DNA of 64,000 bases from Tepidiphilus margaritifer DSM 15129 (GCF_000425565.1 NZ_AUDR01000013.1:62001-126000); one strand, 5' to 3'; shown: positions 47,630 to 57,203, counted from the first letter of the stretch. Numbers and translations are program-made. The notes: generated from the letters alone by a model not told the origin.

Positions 47630-48814
47630 ATGCAAAAGAAACTACTTGCACTGGCCGTACTCGGCAGCCTCGCGGCGCCGGTGTTCGCGCAATCCAACGT
47701 CCAGATCTACGGCATTGCCGATGCCTACATGCAATACGGCAAGCTCAAGGGGGACGACACCATGGGCATCGGCGACGGCGGTCTGCTGGGCAGCCGGCTC
47801 GGCTTTCGTGGTCAGGAAGACCTCGGCAACGGTCTGAAAGCCGTGTTCCTTCTCGAGGAGGGGTTCGACATCAGCACCGGTAAATCGCTTTATATGAGCA
47901 AAGGGGATTCAGACGCCAACGGCGGCAGCGAAGTGTTCACGCGTCAAGCCTACGTCGGCCTCAAAGGCTCCTTCGGCCAAATCTCCTTGGGCCGGCAATA
48001 CGCCCCGGGGTACTTCGCCGATCCCTATGATCCTCTCGCCGGCGGTTCGATCGGGGTATGGTCGGCACTCAGCGGGCTTGGTGCGCTGAGCATTGCTCCT
48101 ACTAGTGCGGCGCGCTGGAACAACTCTGTCGCCTACAACGGCACCTTCGAATCGGTGAGCCTGGCCGCCATCTACTCGGCGGGCAACCAGGAGTCCGATA
48201 CGGGGAAATATGTGGGTACTAACAAAAAAGCCGATTATTCCGACGATGACAAGTATGGCGTGTCGCTCAAGTATGACAATGGACCTCTGAAGCTCGGTGC
48301 CATCTATCAGGGGGTCAAGTTCAAGTCTGTCTGCACTGCCCCTGGGGTATGTGCTGAAAATCCTCGAGGTAAAGATAAAACGCAAAACGAATTTCTGGTT
48401 GGCGCCTCCTATGATTTTGGAGTGCTGACCCTTCTCGGGAGCTATCAGAAGGGCTACGACGTCAAGGGGTACAAGGACTTGGATGTCGATGTCTGGCAGG
48501 TCGGCGCCATCGTTCCAGTCGGTCCCGGCAAGATCCGCTTCGCGTATGGCCAGTCCAAAGTGGATGGCTTTACATATAAAGATCCCGTCAAGGGACCGAC
48601 AGATTACTCCAGCTTCAAGCCTAAGTCATTTACGCTCGCCTACACCCAGGAGCTCTCCAAGCGGACCACGGTCTATGCGGGGTACGAGTGGATTGATTAT
48701 GATGACATAGAGTATAAGAAGCAGGTTTTGATGACTGCTCCGAGTGGTCACAGTGATACTGAGAAGGCTGACAATACCAGCATCGTCTTCGTAGGGATGC
48801 AGCACAAGTTCTGA
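47630..48814 (+). CDS. Gram-negative trimeric porin, copy 1
   Basis: 394 residues. Signal peptide MQKKLLALAVLGSLAAPVFA is followed by the mature start QSNVQIYGIADAYMQYGK, the first strand of porin_4 (neisserial/burkholderial) porins. The constriction loop region (SEVFTRQAYVGLKGSFGQIS, then LGRQYAPGY) and the C-terminal strand ending in Phe (VFVGMQHKF) are intact. It forms a 16-stranded outer-membrane diffusion channel. First of three tandem paralogues; followed by its own terminator. Confidence 0.92.
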   Translation: MQKKLLALAVLGSLAAPVFAQSNVQIYGIADAYMQYGKLKGDDTMGIGDGGLLGSRLGFRGQEDLGNGLKAVFLLEEGFDISTGKSLYMSKGDSDANGGSEVFTRQAYVGLKGSFGQISLGRQYAPGYFADPYDPLAGGSIGVWSALSGLGALSIAPTSAARWNNSVAYNGTFESVSLAAIYSAGNQESDTGKYVGTNKKADYSDDDKYGVSLKYDNGPLKLGAIYQGVKFKSVCTAPGVCAENPRGKDKTQNEFLVGASYDFGVLTLLGSYQKGYDVKGYKDLDVDVWQVGAIVPVGPGKIRFAYGQSKVDGFTYKDPVKGPTDYSSFKPKSFTLAYTQELSKRTTVYAGYEWIDYDDIEYKKQVLMTAPSGHSDTEKADNTSIVFVGMQHKF

Positions 48815-48820
48815 GCACGT

Positions 48821-48864
48821 CGTCGCTGCCGCGTACCTCCGCGGCGGCGACGGTATCCTTTTCT
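48821..48864 (+). terminator. Intrinsic terminator after porin 1
   Basis: CGTCGCTGCCGC (48821-48832) pairs with GCGGCGGCGACG (48841-48852), 12 bp with one G-U, followed by TATCCTTTTCT. Confidence 0.65.
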
Positions 48865-48924
48865 GCGCCTCGCCCGAGGGGAAGGCGGGGTGCTTTTGCG
48901 CTTAGGGAAGCGCACCGTCGATGG

Positions 48925-48944
48925 TTGTTGCATCTCCGCAACAA
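48925..48944. promoter_or_regulatory. Inverted repeat upstream of porin 2
   Basis: TTGTTGC (48925-48931) and GCAACAA (48938-48944) are perfect 7-bp arms around 6 bp, upstream of the candidate porin 2 promoter. No T-run follows on the coding strand. It may be an operator. Confidence 0.35.
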
Positions 48945-48981
48945 AAATCCCCTCAAACTCCCGCCTCGAACCAAGCCTTCC

Positions 48982-49010
48982 TTGCCATCGCTCTCCGTCG
49001 CGGCCACAAT
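48982..49010 (+). promoter_or_regulatory. Candidate sigma-70 promoter of porin 2
   Basis: TTGCCA (48982-48987) and CACAAT (49005-49010) with 17-bp spacing, about 95 bp upstream of the ATG at 49104, which implies a leader of about 85 nt. Confidence 0.4.
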
Positions 49011-49047
49011 ATCATCAAGCTTCGCTCGATACTGCGATGCTTTTGGT

Positions 49048-49065
49048 GGGCGGTATTCTCCGCCC
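49048..49065 (+). promoter_or_regulatory. Hairpin in the porin 2 leader
   Basis: GGGCGG (49048-49053) and CCGCCC (49060-49065) form a perfect stem with a 6-nt loop, about 38 nt before the porin 2 start. It could affect translation or mRNA stability. Confidence 0.35.
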
Positions 49066-49103
49066 GAAGACGGACTTCCTTCTTGCAAGAGAGGAGAACC
49101 ACG

Positions 49104-50360
49104 ATGCAAAAGAAACTGATCGCACTGGCGGTGGCGGGCCTCGTCTCCGCGCCGGTGTTTGCCCAGTCGAACATCCAGATCTACGGCGTGGCCGACGCCT
49201 ACTTCAAAGGCGGCAAGTTCATGGGCGAAGACACGATGGGTGTCGACTCCGGCGGTCTGGCCGGCAGCCGGATCGGCTTCCGCGGTGAGGAAGACCTCGG
49301 CAGCGGCCTGAAAGCGGTGTTCGTGCTGGAGCAAGGGATCAACATCGACACGGGCAAATCGCAAGGGATGTCGTCTGCCGATGCTAATGATCCGCTCAAC
49401 AAAGGCGACCAGACCTTCACGCGCCAAGCCTACGTCGGCCTGAAAGGCAATTTCGGCCAGGTCGCCCTCGGCCGTCAATACGCCCCCGGCTACTACACCG
49501 CCGAGTACGACGCGCTGCTGAACGCCCCTGGCGTGAGCCCGATGGGCCTGCTTTCCTCCTTCGCGCACATGAGCATTTCCAACAGTGGCTGGGCCCGTTG
49601 GAACAACGCCGTTACCTATACCGGCACCTTCCAGTCGGTGAGCCTCAGCGCCATCTACTCCGCAGGTAACCGTGAGAGCGATTCGGGTAAATATACAACA
49701 TTCAACTCTGTGAAGGATCCTGTGACTGGTCAGGTGACAGTGCTGGATTCCGGACGCGTTAATTATAACGATGACGATAAGTATGGTCTATCGCTCAAGT
49801 ACGACAATGGTCCTCTGAAAGTCGGTGCGATGTACCAGGCCGTCAAGTATGGCAAGGATCACGGTCTAGATTCTTACAGGACCGTGGGTGCAGTCTATAA
49901 ATATGCTGACAAAACCCAGCATGAATGGTTGATTGGGGCGTCGTACAACTTCGGCATGGCTACCTTGGCGGGCTCGTATCAGCAAGCTAAATCGGTCGAA
50001 GGCTTTGATGGGCTTGACATCAAGCTGTGGCAAGTCGGCGTGATCGTGCCGGTGGGCGTGGGTAACATCCATGTCGCCTACGCTCAAGCCAAAATTGACG
50101 ATGGGAACACCTTCACAGATATCCTTGGCGACGGTAGCGATCAGAAACCCAAGGCCTTCACCGTGGCCTATACGCATGGATTCTCCAAGCGTACGACGGG
50201 CTATCTCGGCTTCGCCTATGTCGATTACGACGATCTGAACTGGGCGCAGGCCAATGTGCTGGGGTATAGGGCAGATGGTCATGATACGACGCTTGGCTCT
50301 AATGGTGAAACGATCGACAAGACCAAGCTCTTCTTCGTCGGTTTGAATCACAAGTTCTGA
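49104..50360 (+). CDS. Gram-negative trimeric porin, copy 2
   Basis: 418 residues. Signal peptide MQKKLIALAVAGLVSAPVFA, mature QSNIQIYGVADAYFKGGK. It shares the constant strands with copies 1 and 3 (FRGEEDLGSGLKAVFVLEQG, LGRQYAPGYYTAEYDALL) and ends FFVGLNHKF. Inserts in surface-loop positions, e.g. around residues 195-225 (codons with more AT), differ from the other copies. GAGAGGAG precedes the ATG. Confidence 0.92.
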   Translation: MQKKLIALAVAGLVSAPVFAQSNIQIYGVADAYFKGGKFMGEDTMGVDSGGLAGSRIGFRGEEDLGSGLKAVFVLEQGINIDTGKSQGMSSADANDPLNKGDQTFTRQAYVGLKGNFGQVALGRQYAPGYYTAEYDALLNAPGVSPMGLLSSFAHMSISNSGWARWNNAVTYTGTFQSVSLSAIYSAGNRESDSGKYTTFNSVKDPVTGQVTVLDSGRVNYNDDDKYGLSLKYDNGPLKVGAMYQAVKYGKDHGLDSYRTVGAVYKYADKTQHEWLIGASYNFGMATLAGSYQQAKSVEGFDGLDIKLWQVGVIVPVGVGNIHVAYAQAKIDDGNTFTDILGDGSDQKPKAFTVAYTHGFSKRTTGYLGFAYVDYDDLNWAQANVLGYRADGHDTTLGSNGETIDKTKLFFVGLNHKF

Positions 50361-50396
50361 TGAGCTCGTGACGTAACGCGAAGAGGTTCATCGTAA

Positions 50397-50440
50397 GGAA
50401 AAGGGGAAGGGCGCGAGTCCTCTCCCCTTTTCTGTTTTTG
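50397..50440 (+). terminator. Intrinsic terminator after porin 2
   Basis: GGAAAAGGGGA (50397-50407) pairs with TCCCCTTTTCT (50423-50433) over 11 bp, followed by GTTTTTG. It lies about 37 bp after the stop. Confidence 0.7.
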
Positions 50441-50515
50441 CAGTCGTTGTTTTTCGAATGGTTGCGTCGACGCGACAGTCGTTTCCTGCCGTGCAGGGCC
50501 ATTCGCTGCTTCTTC

Positions 50516-50544
50516 TTGCCTTGCATCACGGGTTTCAGGATAAT
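50516..50544 (+). promoter_or_regulatory. Sigma-70-like promoter of porin 3
   Basis: TTGCCT (50516-50521) and GATAAT (50539-50544) with a 17-bp spacer, leaving a leader of about 85 nt before the ATG at 50637. Confidence 0.55.
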
Positions 50545-50636
50545 GCCGCCATTAATTTCGCCCATGAGAAGGCGAGCACTCGGCGGAGAGGAGTTCCGCA
50601 GCCTGTCCCAACCCAATCGCAAGGAAGGAGCGTTTC

Positions 50637-51845
50637 ATGAAGAAAACACACAAGGGGCTGATCGCCCTGGCGGTTTCCGGCCTCTTTTCCGTCCCAGCCC
50701 TGGCGCAATCCTCCATCCAGCTCTATGGCGTGGCCGATGCCTTCGTGAAGTACGGTAAATGGATGGGGGACGACGTCGCCGGCGTCGACGATGGCGGCAT
50801 CGACGGCAGCCGCCTCGGTTTTCGTGGCGAAGAGTCGCTCGGCAACGGCCTGAAGGCAGTGTTCGTCCTCGAAGAAGGGTTCAACATCGACACGGGCAAG
50901 TCCTGCTGCATGACGGGGGCCGATTCCGCCAACAGTGGCAGCAATGTCTTCACCCGCCAATCCTATGTCGGTCTGAAGGGTTCTTTCGGGCAGGTCGCCC
51001 TCGGTCGGCAATACGCGCCGGGTTACTTCATCGACGCCTACGATGCCCTCCAATCGATGACGCCCAGCGTGCAGAGCTGGCTGTCGCTGCTCGGTAACCT
51101 TACGATCACGCCCAACGCCCCGGCGCGGTGGAACAATGCCGTCGCCTACAATGGCGAGTTCAACGCCGTCAGCTTCAGTGCGATCTACTCGGCGGGTAAC
51201 CGTGAGAGTGATTCGGGCCGCAATTTGACCGTCCATGGAATCAACGTTGGACGGGTGGACTATTCGGACGACGACAAATACGGCCTGTCGCTCAAATACG
51301 ACAATGGCCCCCTCAAAGTTGGCGCGATTTACCAGGAAATAAAGTTTGGCAAGGACAACGGAATTACTGATCCTGCTTCAGGAAACTGGGCCAATAGTGA
51401 TCCCACGTATGGTAAGTTCGACAAAAATCAAAAAGAATGGCTGGTCGGCGCGTCGTACAATTTTGGCATGGCGACCCTAGCCGGTTCCTACCAGAAGGGT
51501 AAAGACGTCCTTGGCCTGAATGGTCTCGACGTCGATCTGTGGCAAGTCGGTGTGATCGTTCCGATCGGCGGCGGAAACTTCAGCTTGTCCTACGGTCAGC
51601 TCAAACTCGACAGCGACAACTACGTGATGGGCGATCACAGCACCAAGCCCAAATCCTTCGCTGCGGCGTATACGTATTCCCTCTCGAAGCGTACGACCGC
51701 CTACGTCGCCTATACGCACATCGATTACGATGACCTCACCTGGAATCAAGCCTCGCTCTTGGGTAATGACATGAATGGTCATGATGGAACCAAGAAAGTC
51801 GACAATTCCGATCTCCTCTACGTGGGCTTGAACCACCATTTCTGA
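50637..51845 (+). CDS. Gram-negative trimeric porin, copy 3
   Basis: 402 residues. Signal peptide MKKTHKGLIALAVSGLFSVPALA, mature QSSIQLYGVADAFVKYGK. It has the usual FRGEESLGNGLKAVFVLEEG and LGRQYAPGYFIDAYDAL segments and ends LLYVGLNHHF. It differs from the other copies by a Cys pair in the loop (KSCCMTGAD, about residues 81-89), rare in porins. AAGGAG precedes the ATG. Followed by a strong terminator. Confidence 0.92.
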   Translation: MKKTHKGLIALAVSGLFSVPALAQSSIQLYGVADAFVKYGKWMGDDVAGVDDGGIDGSRLGFRGEESLGNGLKAVFVLEEGFNIDTGKSCCMTGADSANSGSNVFTRQSYVGLKGSFGQVALGRQYAPGYFIDAYDALQSMTPSVQSWLSLLGNLTITPNAPARWNNAVAYNGEFNAVSFSAIYSAGNRESDSGRNLTVHGINVGRVDYSDDDKYGLSLKYDNGPLKVGAIYQEIKFGKDNGITDPASGNWANSDPTYGKFDKNQKEWLVGASYNFGMATLAGSYQKGKDVLGLNGLDVDLWQVGVIVPIGGGNFSLSYGQLKLDSDNYVMGDHSTKPKSFAAAYTYSLSKRTTAYVAYTHIDYDDLTWNQASLLGNDMNGHDGTKKVDNSDLLYVGLNHHF

Positions 51846-51870
51846 GCGGACGATTCATCGGAAACGACGA

Positions 51871-51897
51871 GAAAGGGGGGTGACCCCCTTTCTTTTT
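51871..51897 (+). terminator. Strong intrinsic terminator after porin 3
   Basis: GAAAGGGGG (51871-51879) and CCCCCTTTC (51884-51892) form a perfect 9-bp stem with a GTGA loop, followed by TTTTT. Confidence 0.85.
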
Positions 51898-52108
51898 GGT
51901 CATACTGAATGAATTGTGGCTGCTTGGTAGGCTGTTTTTCGTGATGCATGCCGCGTTCCTCGAGTGTCTAGCTGCGCGATCGCGCCCGCGAGCGAGGGAA
52001 GTTTTGGGGATACGGGGCTTTCGACGTGCTGCAGCAAAAGCGGGATTTCATGTACATCGGACCGTCGGATGCGGCGGAAACTCCTTTCGGTAGCGACCGT
52101 TCGTTGGT
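51898..52108. other. Non-coding spacer between the porin 3 terminator and the icmF control region
   Basis: Part of the 337-bp gap 51846-52182. I see no convincing gene, RNA or repeat here; open frames crossing it are shadows or unsupported upstream extensions of icmF. Confidence 0.5.
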
Positions 52109-52128
52109 TGACGTTGACGTCAACGTCA
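52109..52128. promoter_or_regulatory. Perfect 20-bp palindromic operator before icmF
   Basis: TGACGTTGACGTCAACGTCA reads identically on both strands. It overlaps the -35 hexamer of the icmF promoter and ends 54 bp before the start codon. A palindrome of this length and position is a likely transcription-factor site. The core resembles, from memory, sites of MerR-family regulators of branched-chain acyl-CoA catabolism (LiuR type). No such regulator gene is in the window. Confidence 0.7.
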
Positions 52129-52143
52129 TCTTCGCGCTACATT
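52114..52143 (+). promoter_or_regulatory. icmF promoter
   Basis: TTGACG (52114-52119) and TACATT (52138-52143) with an 18-bp spacer. The -35 lies inside the palindrome, so the bound factor would directly control polymerase access. Leader about 30 nt. Confidence 0.5.
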
Positions 52144-52182
52144 CCCGTTCGAGAAACCGCATCGGACGAGGAGGGACATTCC

Positions 52183-55100
52183 ATGAGCGATCCGCACATC
52201 CAGCAGAAAATCGCCCCATACAAACCGAAGAACAAGGTGCGCTTCGTCACCGCGGCGGCGCTCTTCGACGGGCACGACGCCTCGATCAACATCATGCGCC
52301 GCATCCTGCAGGCGACGGGCTGCGAGGTGATCCACCTCGGGCACAACCGCTCGGCGGGTGAGATCGTGCGCGCGGCGCTGCAGGAGGACGTGCAGGGCAT
52401 CGCCGTGACGAGCTACCAGGGCGGACACGTCGAGTTCTTCAAGTACATGGTCGATCTGCTGCGCGCGAACGGCGGCGAGAAGATCAAGGTGTTCGGCGGC
52501 GGCGGCGGGGTGATCGTGCCGCCCGAGATCCGCGAGCTCGAGGCCTACGGGGTCGAGCGCATCTATTCGCCTGAAGATGGCGCCCGCTTGGGGTTGCAGG
52601 GCATGATCAACGACGTGGTGCAGCGCGCCGACTTCGACCTCAGCCATGAGGCGCCGGCGACGCTCGAGGCGATCCTCGAGCGTTTGGGGCAGGGCGACTG
52701 GCGCACGCTCGCGCGCGTGATCACGGCGCTGGAGAACGACGCCTATCCCGATTCCATCCGCCGGGGGTTGCTGGAGGCGGCCGCTTCGCTGCGCGTGCCC
52801 ACGCTCGGCATCACCGGCACCGGCGGGGCGGGCAAGAGCTCGCTCACCGACGAGCTGGTGCGCCGCTTCCGGCTGGACCAGGAGGATCGGCTGAAGATCG
52901 CCGTCATCTCGATCGACCCCTCGCGCAAGCGCACCGGCGGGGCGTTGCTGGGCGATCGCATCCGCATGAATTCGATCGAGCACGAGAACATCTACATGCG
53001 CTCGCTCGCCACGCGGGATACCGGCAGCGAGGTATCGCGCTCGCTCAAGGAGGTGATCGCCGCCTGCAAGCTCACCGGCTACGATCTCGTCATCGTCGAG
53101 ACTTCCGGCATCGGCCAGGGGGACGCGGCCATCGTGCCGTACGTGGATACCTCGCTCTACGTGATGACGCCGGAGTTTGGCGCCGCGAGCCAGCTCGAGA
53201 AGATCGACATGCTCGATTTCGCCGATTTCGTGGCGATCAACAAGTTCGACCGCAAGGGGGCGGAGGATGCGCTGCGCGACGTGCGCAAGCAGTATCAGCG
53301 CAACCGCGAGCTCTTCCATCTGGCCCCGGAAGAGATGCCCGTCTTCGGCACCATGGCCTCGCGTTTCAACGACGACGGCGTCACCGCGCTCTACCAGGCC
53401 ATGCTGCCGCGGCTGGTGGCGCAGGGGTTGAACGCGAAGATCCCGGGCAAGCTGCCGCTGGTGTCGGTGCGCGCGTCCAGCAAGGGGCGGGCCATCATCC
53501 CGGCCGAGCGTGCCCGTTATCTGGCCGAGATCGCGCAGACGGTGCGCGACTACCATCGCCACGTGCAGGCGCAGGCCAGGATCGCGCGCGAGCGTCAGTC
53601 CCTGCGCATCGCCAAGGCGCTCTTCGAGCGCTGCGGCAAGCCGGCCGAGCACTTCGACGAGCTCATCGCCTGGAAGGACGGGGAACTCACGCCGCACGCC
53701 AAGAAACTGCTCGACCAATGGCCGACGCTGCGTGAGCTCTACGCCCAGGACGAGTACGTGGTGAAGATCCGCGACAAGGAGATCCGCACCAGGCTCTATC
53801 ACGAGTCGCTCTCGGGCAACAAGATCCGCAAGGTGGCGCTGCCTGCCTTCGAAGACGAAGGCGAGGTGCTCAAATTCCTCATGAAGGAGAACGTTCCCGG
53901 TTCTTTCCCTTATACCGGCGGAGTGTTCGCTTTCAAGCGCGAGAACGAGGATCCGACGCGCATGTTCGCCGGGGAGGGTGATCCCTTCCGCACCAACCGG
54001 CGTTTCCGCAAACTCACCGAGGGGATGCCGGCGGCGCGGCTCTCCACCGCCTTCGATTCGGTCACTCTCTACGGCTGCGATCCGGACGAGCGGCCCGACA
54101 TCTACGGCAAGATCGGCAACTCGGGCGTGTCGGTGGCCACGCTCGACGACATGAAAGTGCTCTATTCGGGATTCGATCTGTGCGCGCCCAACACCTCCGT
54201 GTCGATGACCATCAACGGGCCCGCGCCGATGATCCTGGCGATGTTCTTCAACACCGCCATCGACCAGCAGCTCGACAAGTTCCGCGAGCAGAACGGGCGC
54301 GAACCCACCGAGGAGGAGGCCGAGAAGATCAAGGAGTGGGTGCTCTCCACGGTGCGCGGCACGGTGCAGGCCGACATCCTCAAGGAGGATCAAGGTCAGA
54401 ACACGTGCATCTTCTCCACGGAATTCGCCCTGAAACTGATGGGCGACATCCAGGAGTACTTCGTTCATCACGACGTGCGCAACTTCTATTCGGTGTCGAT
54501 CTCGGGCTATCACATCGCCGAGGCGGGGGCGAACCCGATCACCCAGCTCGCCTTCACGCTCGCCAACGGCTTCACCTACGTCGAGTCGTATCTGGCGCGC
54601 GGCATGCACATCGACGACTTCGCGCCCAACCTCTCCTTCTTCTTCAGCAATGGCATGGATCCGGAGTATTCGGTGATCGGGCGCGTGGCGCGGCGCATCT
54701 GGGCGATCGCCATGAAGCATCGCTACGGGGCCAACGAGCGCAGCCAGAAACTGAAGTACCACATCCAGACCTCCGGCCGCTCGCTGCACGCACAGGAGAT
54801 GGACTTCAACGACATCCGCACCACCTTGCAGGCGCTCATCGCCATCTACGACAACTGCAACAGCCTGCACACCAACGCCTACGACGAGGCGATCACCACG
54901 CCCACGGAGGAGTCGGTGCGCCGGGCGATGGCGATCCAGCTCATCATCAACCGCGAGTGGGGGTTGGCGAAGAACGAGAACCCGAACCAGGGCAGTTTCA
55001 TCATCGAGGAGCTCACCGACCTGGTGGAAGAGGAGGTGCTGCGCGAGTTCGAGCGTCTGGCCGAACGCGGCGGCGTGCTCGGGGCGATGGAGACGGGCTA

Positions 55101-55455
55101 TCAGCGCAGCAAGATCCAGGAAGAGTCGCTCTATTACGAGCAGAAGAAACACGACGGCAGCCTGCCCATCATCGGCGTCAATACCTTCCGCAATCCGAAG
55201 GGCGACGTCATCCCCGAGAAGCTCGAGCTCGCGCGCTCGACCGAGGAAGAAAAGCAAAGCCAACTGCGCCGCCTGCGGGAATTCCACGAGCGCAACCGCG
55301 AGGAGGCGCCGAAGTGGCTCGCCAAGGTCAAGGAGACGGCCATGGCCGGCGGCAACGTCTTCGAGGTGCTGATGGATGCGGTGCGCTACTGCTCGCTGGG
55401 GCAGCTGTCGCAGGCGCTCTACGAGGTGGGCGGGCAGTACCGGCGCAGCATGTGA
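52183..55455 (+). CDS. icmF: Fused isobutyryl-CoA mutase (B12-binding domain, G-protein chaperone, mutase)
   Basis: 1090 residues, coenzyme B12-dependent interconversion of isobutyryl- and n-butyryl-CoA (also isovaleryl/pivalyl-CoA in some). Domain order is that of IcmF: B12-binding with [13 protein letters not shown] (about 27-39); MeaI-like GTPase with P-loop [12 protein letters not shown] (209-220) and AINKFD (about 352); then the substrate domain. A Phe in [10 protein letters not shown] (about 582) and Gln in GQNTCIF (about 739) fit mutases for branched acyl chains rather than methylmalonyl-CoA. The catalytic His is in [11 protein letters not shown] (about 777). GAGGAGGG precedes the ATG at 52183; the frame upstream is not used. 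Confidence 0.93.
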   Translation: MSDPHIQQKIAPYKPKNKVRFVTAAALFDGHDASINIMRRILQATGCEVIHLGHNRSAGEIVRAALQEDVQGIAVTSYQGGHVEFFKYMVDLLRANGGEKIKVFGGGGGVIVPPEIRELEAYGVERIYSPEDGARLGLQGMINDVVQRADFDLSHEAPATLEAILERLGQGDWRTLARVITALENDAYPDSIRRGLLEAAASLRVPTLGITGTGGAGKSSLTDELVRRFRLDQEDRLKIAVISIDPSRKRTGGALLGDRIRMNSIEHENIYMRSLATRDTGSEVSRSLKEVIAACKLTGYDLVIVETSGIGQGDAAIVPYVDTSLYVMTPEFGAASQLEKIDMLDFADFVAINKFDRKGAEDALRDVRKQYQRNRELFHLAPEEMPVFGTMASRFNDDGVTALYQAMLPRLVAQGLNAKIPGKLPLVSVRASSKGRAIIPAERARYLAEIAQTVRDYHRHVQAQARIARERQSLRIAKALFERCGKPAEHFDELIAWKDGELTPHAKKLLDQWPTLRELYAQDEYVVKIRDKEIRTRLYHESLSGNKIRKVALPAFEDEGEVLKFLMKENVPGSFPYTGGVFAFKRENEDPTRMFAGEGDPFRTNRRFRKLTEGMPAARLSTAFDSVTLYGCDPDERPDIYGKIGNSGVSVATLDDMKVLYSGFDLCAPNTSVSMTINGPAPMILAMFFNTAIDQQLDKFREQNGREPTEEEAEKIKEWVLSTVRGTVQADILKEDQGQNTCIFSTEFALKLMGDIQEYFVHHDVRNFYSVSISGYHIAEAGANPITQLAFTLANGFTYVESYLARGMHIDDFAPNLSFFFSNGMDPEYSVIGRVARRIWAIAMKHRYGANERSQKLKYHIQTSGRSLHAQEMDFNDIRTTLQALIAIYDNCNSLHTNAYDEAITTPTEESVRRAMAIQLIINREWGLAKNENPNQGSFIIEELTDLVEEEVLREFERLAERGGVLGAMETGYQRSKIQEESLYYEQKKHDGSLPIIGVNTFRNPKGDVIPEKLELARSTEEEKQSQLRRLREFHERNREEAPKWLAKVKETAMAGGNVFEVLMDAVRYCSLGQLSQALYEVGGQYRRSM

Positions 55456-55459
55456 GCCG

Positions 55460-55507
55460 CCGTCGCCGTCGGGCTTGGGCGGAGATCAGCCCAGGAGACG
55501 GCGACGG
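55460..55507. terminator. Long hairpin at the icmF/ABC permease convergent junction
   Basis: CCGTCGCCGTC (55460-55470) and GACGGCGACGG (55497-55507) are perfect 11-bp arms. An inner GGGCT/AGCCC pair extends the stem, giving 16 bp with a 4-nt bulge. It covers the 30-bp gap and the last codons of the permease gene. There is no U-tract, so bidirectional termination or mRNA-end protection is inferred from position only. Confidence 0.5.
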
Positions 55508-56274
55508 AAGAGGCGCAGCGCCAGGGTGAAGGCGGCCGCGCTGAGGATCGTCAGATAGAGAACGGACGCCAGGGCATGCTCGGGGGCATGCCCTTCGGCG
55601 AGCGGGCGCACCAGCGAGATGGCCTGCGCGAGCGGTAGGGCCAGCGCGAGCGTGCGGATCAGCTCGGGCAGGGTCGACAGGGGAAAGAACACACCCGAGA
55701 GCAGCCCCATTGGGGTGATGAAGAGCGTGAACCAGTACATGAAGAAATCGTAGGTGCGGGCGAGCGCCGTCATGATGAGGCCCAGCGCGGCGAAGGTGAT
55801 GCCGACGAGGAAGATCACCGGCAGCAGCGCCCAGAGCATGCGGGCGCTGCAGTAGCCCGCGAGCGTGGTCACGAGCACGATGGCGGCACCTGCCATCCAG
55901 GATTTGCTTGCCGCCCACAGCAGCTCCCCGAGTAGGATGTCTTCGAGCGAGAGGGGGGTGTTGAGGATGGCCTCCCAGGTCTTCTGGATCTGCATGCGGG
56001 CAAACGCGGAATAGAGCGCTTCGAAGGAAGCCGAATTCATGGTGGTGAAGGTGATCATCCCCGGCACGAGGAAGACGAGGTAGGCTTTGCCTTCCACGTT
56101 CGTGATGAGCGTGCCCAACCCCGTGCCCAGGCCGAAGAGCATGATCATGGGGTCGATGAGGTTGCCCAGCAGCGAGGAGATGGCGAACTTGCGCCAGGCG
56201 AGCGCGTTGCGCCGCCACACGGTGAAGGCGCGCACGAGGTTCGGGCGTTCGGCGGGGACGCGGGGGTGACTCAT
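55486..56274 (-). CDS. NodJ-type ABC-2 permease
   Basis: 262 residues with six membrane helices: about 30-50, 60-82, 110-140, 145-165, 175-195, 230-250. [20 protein letters not shown] followed by [18 protein letters not shown] is characteristic of the NodJ/ABC-2 family. It pairs with the ATPase gene upstream through an ATGA overlap. Substrate unknown; nodulation is not implied, since homologues are widespread. Confidence 0.88.
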   Translation of the reverse strand: MSHPRVPAERPNLVRAFTVWRRNALAWRKFAISSLLGNLIDPMIMLFGLGTGLGTLITNVEGKAYLVFLVPGMITFTTMNSASFEALYSAFARMQIQKTWEAILNTPLSLEDILLGELLWAASKSWMAGAAIVLVTTLAGYCSARMLWALLPVIFLVGITFAALGLIMTALARTYDFFMYWFTLFITPMGLLSGVFFPLSTLPELIRTLALALPLAQAISLVRPLAEGHAPEHALASVLYLTILSAAAFTLALRLFRRRLLG

Positions 56275-57203
56275 TCTTCGCGCTGCTCCCGGCCGGTGAG
56301 TTTCAGGAAGACGTCTTCGAGGTTGGCGGGACGCAGCAGATAGCGCTGCGGGTTGCCTTCGAGGGCGGCGAGTACGGGGGCCGGGTCGTGGCAGTAGCCG
56401 AAGACGGTCTCGCCGCTGCGCTCCATGCGGCTGAAGAGCGGCCGCAGGCGAGTGACGAGCGCCGCGAACGCCGCCTCGTCGCGGCCGGCGTAGAGCTCGA
56501 CCACGTTCGGTTCGATCTCGCGGGCGATGAGCTCGTGCGGTGTGCCTTCGGCGATCTTGCGGCCCCGATCCATGATGACGATGTCGTCGGCGAGCCGCTC
56601 CGCCTCTTCCATGAAGTGCGTGGTGAGCAAGATGGCGATGCCTTCGCGCAGGAGCTGGCGCAGGCGTTCCCAGATGAGGTGGCGCGCCTGGGGATCGAGC
56701 CCGGTGGTGGGTTCGTCGAGCACCAGGAGCCGGGGGCGGTGGATGAGGGCGCGCGCCAGGGTGAGCCGTCGTTTCATTCCGCCGGAGAGGTCGGGCACGA
56801 GCGTGTCGGCCTTGTGCGCCAGGCCGGCAAAGGAGAGGAGCTCGGGAACGCGGGCTCTGGCTTCGCGCCGGCTCAGGCCGAAGTAGCGGGCGTAGACGAG
56901 GAGGTTCTCGGTGCAGGTGAAATCGGGGTCGAGGTTGTCGGCCTGGGGAACCACGCCCACGCTCGCACGGGCTTCGCGGGCGCGTTCGGGTACCGGTAGG
57001 CCCGCGAGTCGGATTTCGCCCGAATCGAAGGCGGTGAATCCCAGCAGGCAGCGCAGCGTCGTGGTCTTGCCGGCCCCGTTGGGGCCGAGCAGCGTCAGGC
57101 AACGGCCGGCCGGCAGGGTGAGCGAGAGGCCGTCGACCACGGTCTGCTCGCCGTAGCGTTTGGTGAGCGCGGTGACTTCCAGCAGCGCCTGCTCGTGGCT
57201 CAT
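56271..57203 (-). CDS. NodI-type ABC transporter ATP-binding protein
   Basis: 310 residues. Walker A is [19 protein letters not shown] (about 38-56), signature [20 protein letters not shown], Walker [17 protein letters not shown]-loop [15 protein letters not shown]. The C-terminal 80 residues are the NodI-like extension. Couples to the permease gene by ATGA at its 3' end and to the alpha/beta hydrolase gene by ATGA at its 5' end. Confidence 0.9.
   Translation of the reverse strand: MSHEQALLEVTALTKRYGEQTVVDGLSLTLPAGRCLTLLGPNGAGKTTTLRCLLGFTAFDSGEIRLAGLPVPERAREARASVGVVPQADNLDPDFTCTENLLVYARYFGLSRREARARVPELLSFAGLAHKADTLVPDLSGGMKRRLTLARALIHRPRLLVLDEPTTGLDPQARHLIWERLRQLLREGIAILLTTHFMEEAERLADDIVIMDRGRKIAEGTPHELIAREIEPNVVELYAGRDEAAFAALVTRLRPLFSRMERSGETVFGYCHDPAPVLAALEGNPQRYLLRPANLEDVFLKLTGREQREE

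Larger units (their letters stand above)
47630..51845 (+). repeat. Tandem array of three porin paralogues
   Basis: Three head-to-tail genes of 394, 418 and 402 codons, separated by about 290 and 276 bp. They share near-identical strand segments, for example RQYAPGY, the KYDNGPLK segment and YSAGN, and differ in surface loops. The loops use more AT-rich codons than the conserved strands. Confidence 0.85.

Noticed and set aside
48048-48062. Frameshift or recombination scar in porin 1
   Set aside because: The frame is continuous from signal peptide to terminal Phe.
51964-52182. N-terminal extension of IcmF
   Set aside because: It would cover the promoter and palindrome; GAGGAGGG precedes ATG 52183 and family N-termini begin near there.
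52126-55287. 1053-codon minus-strand open frame opposite icmF
   Set aside because: Mirror of the highly GC-biased icmF codons; no domains, and the plus-strand frame is a recognisable mutase.
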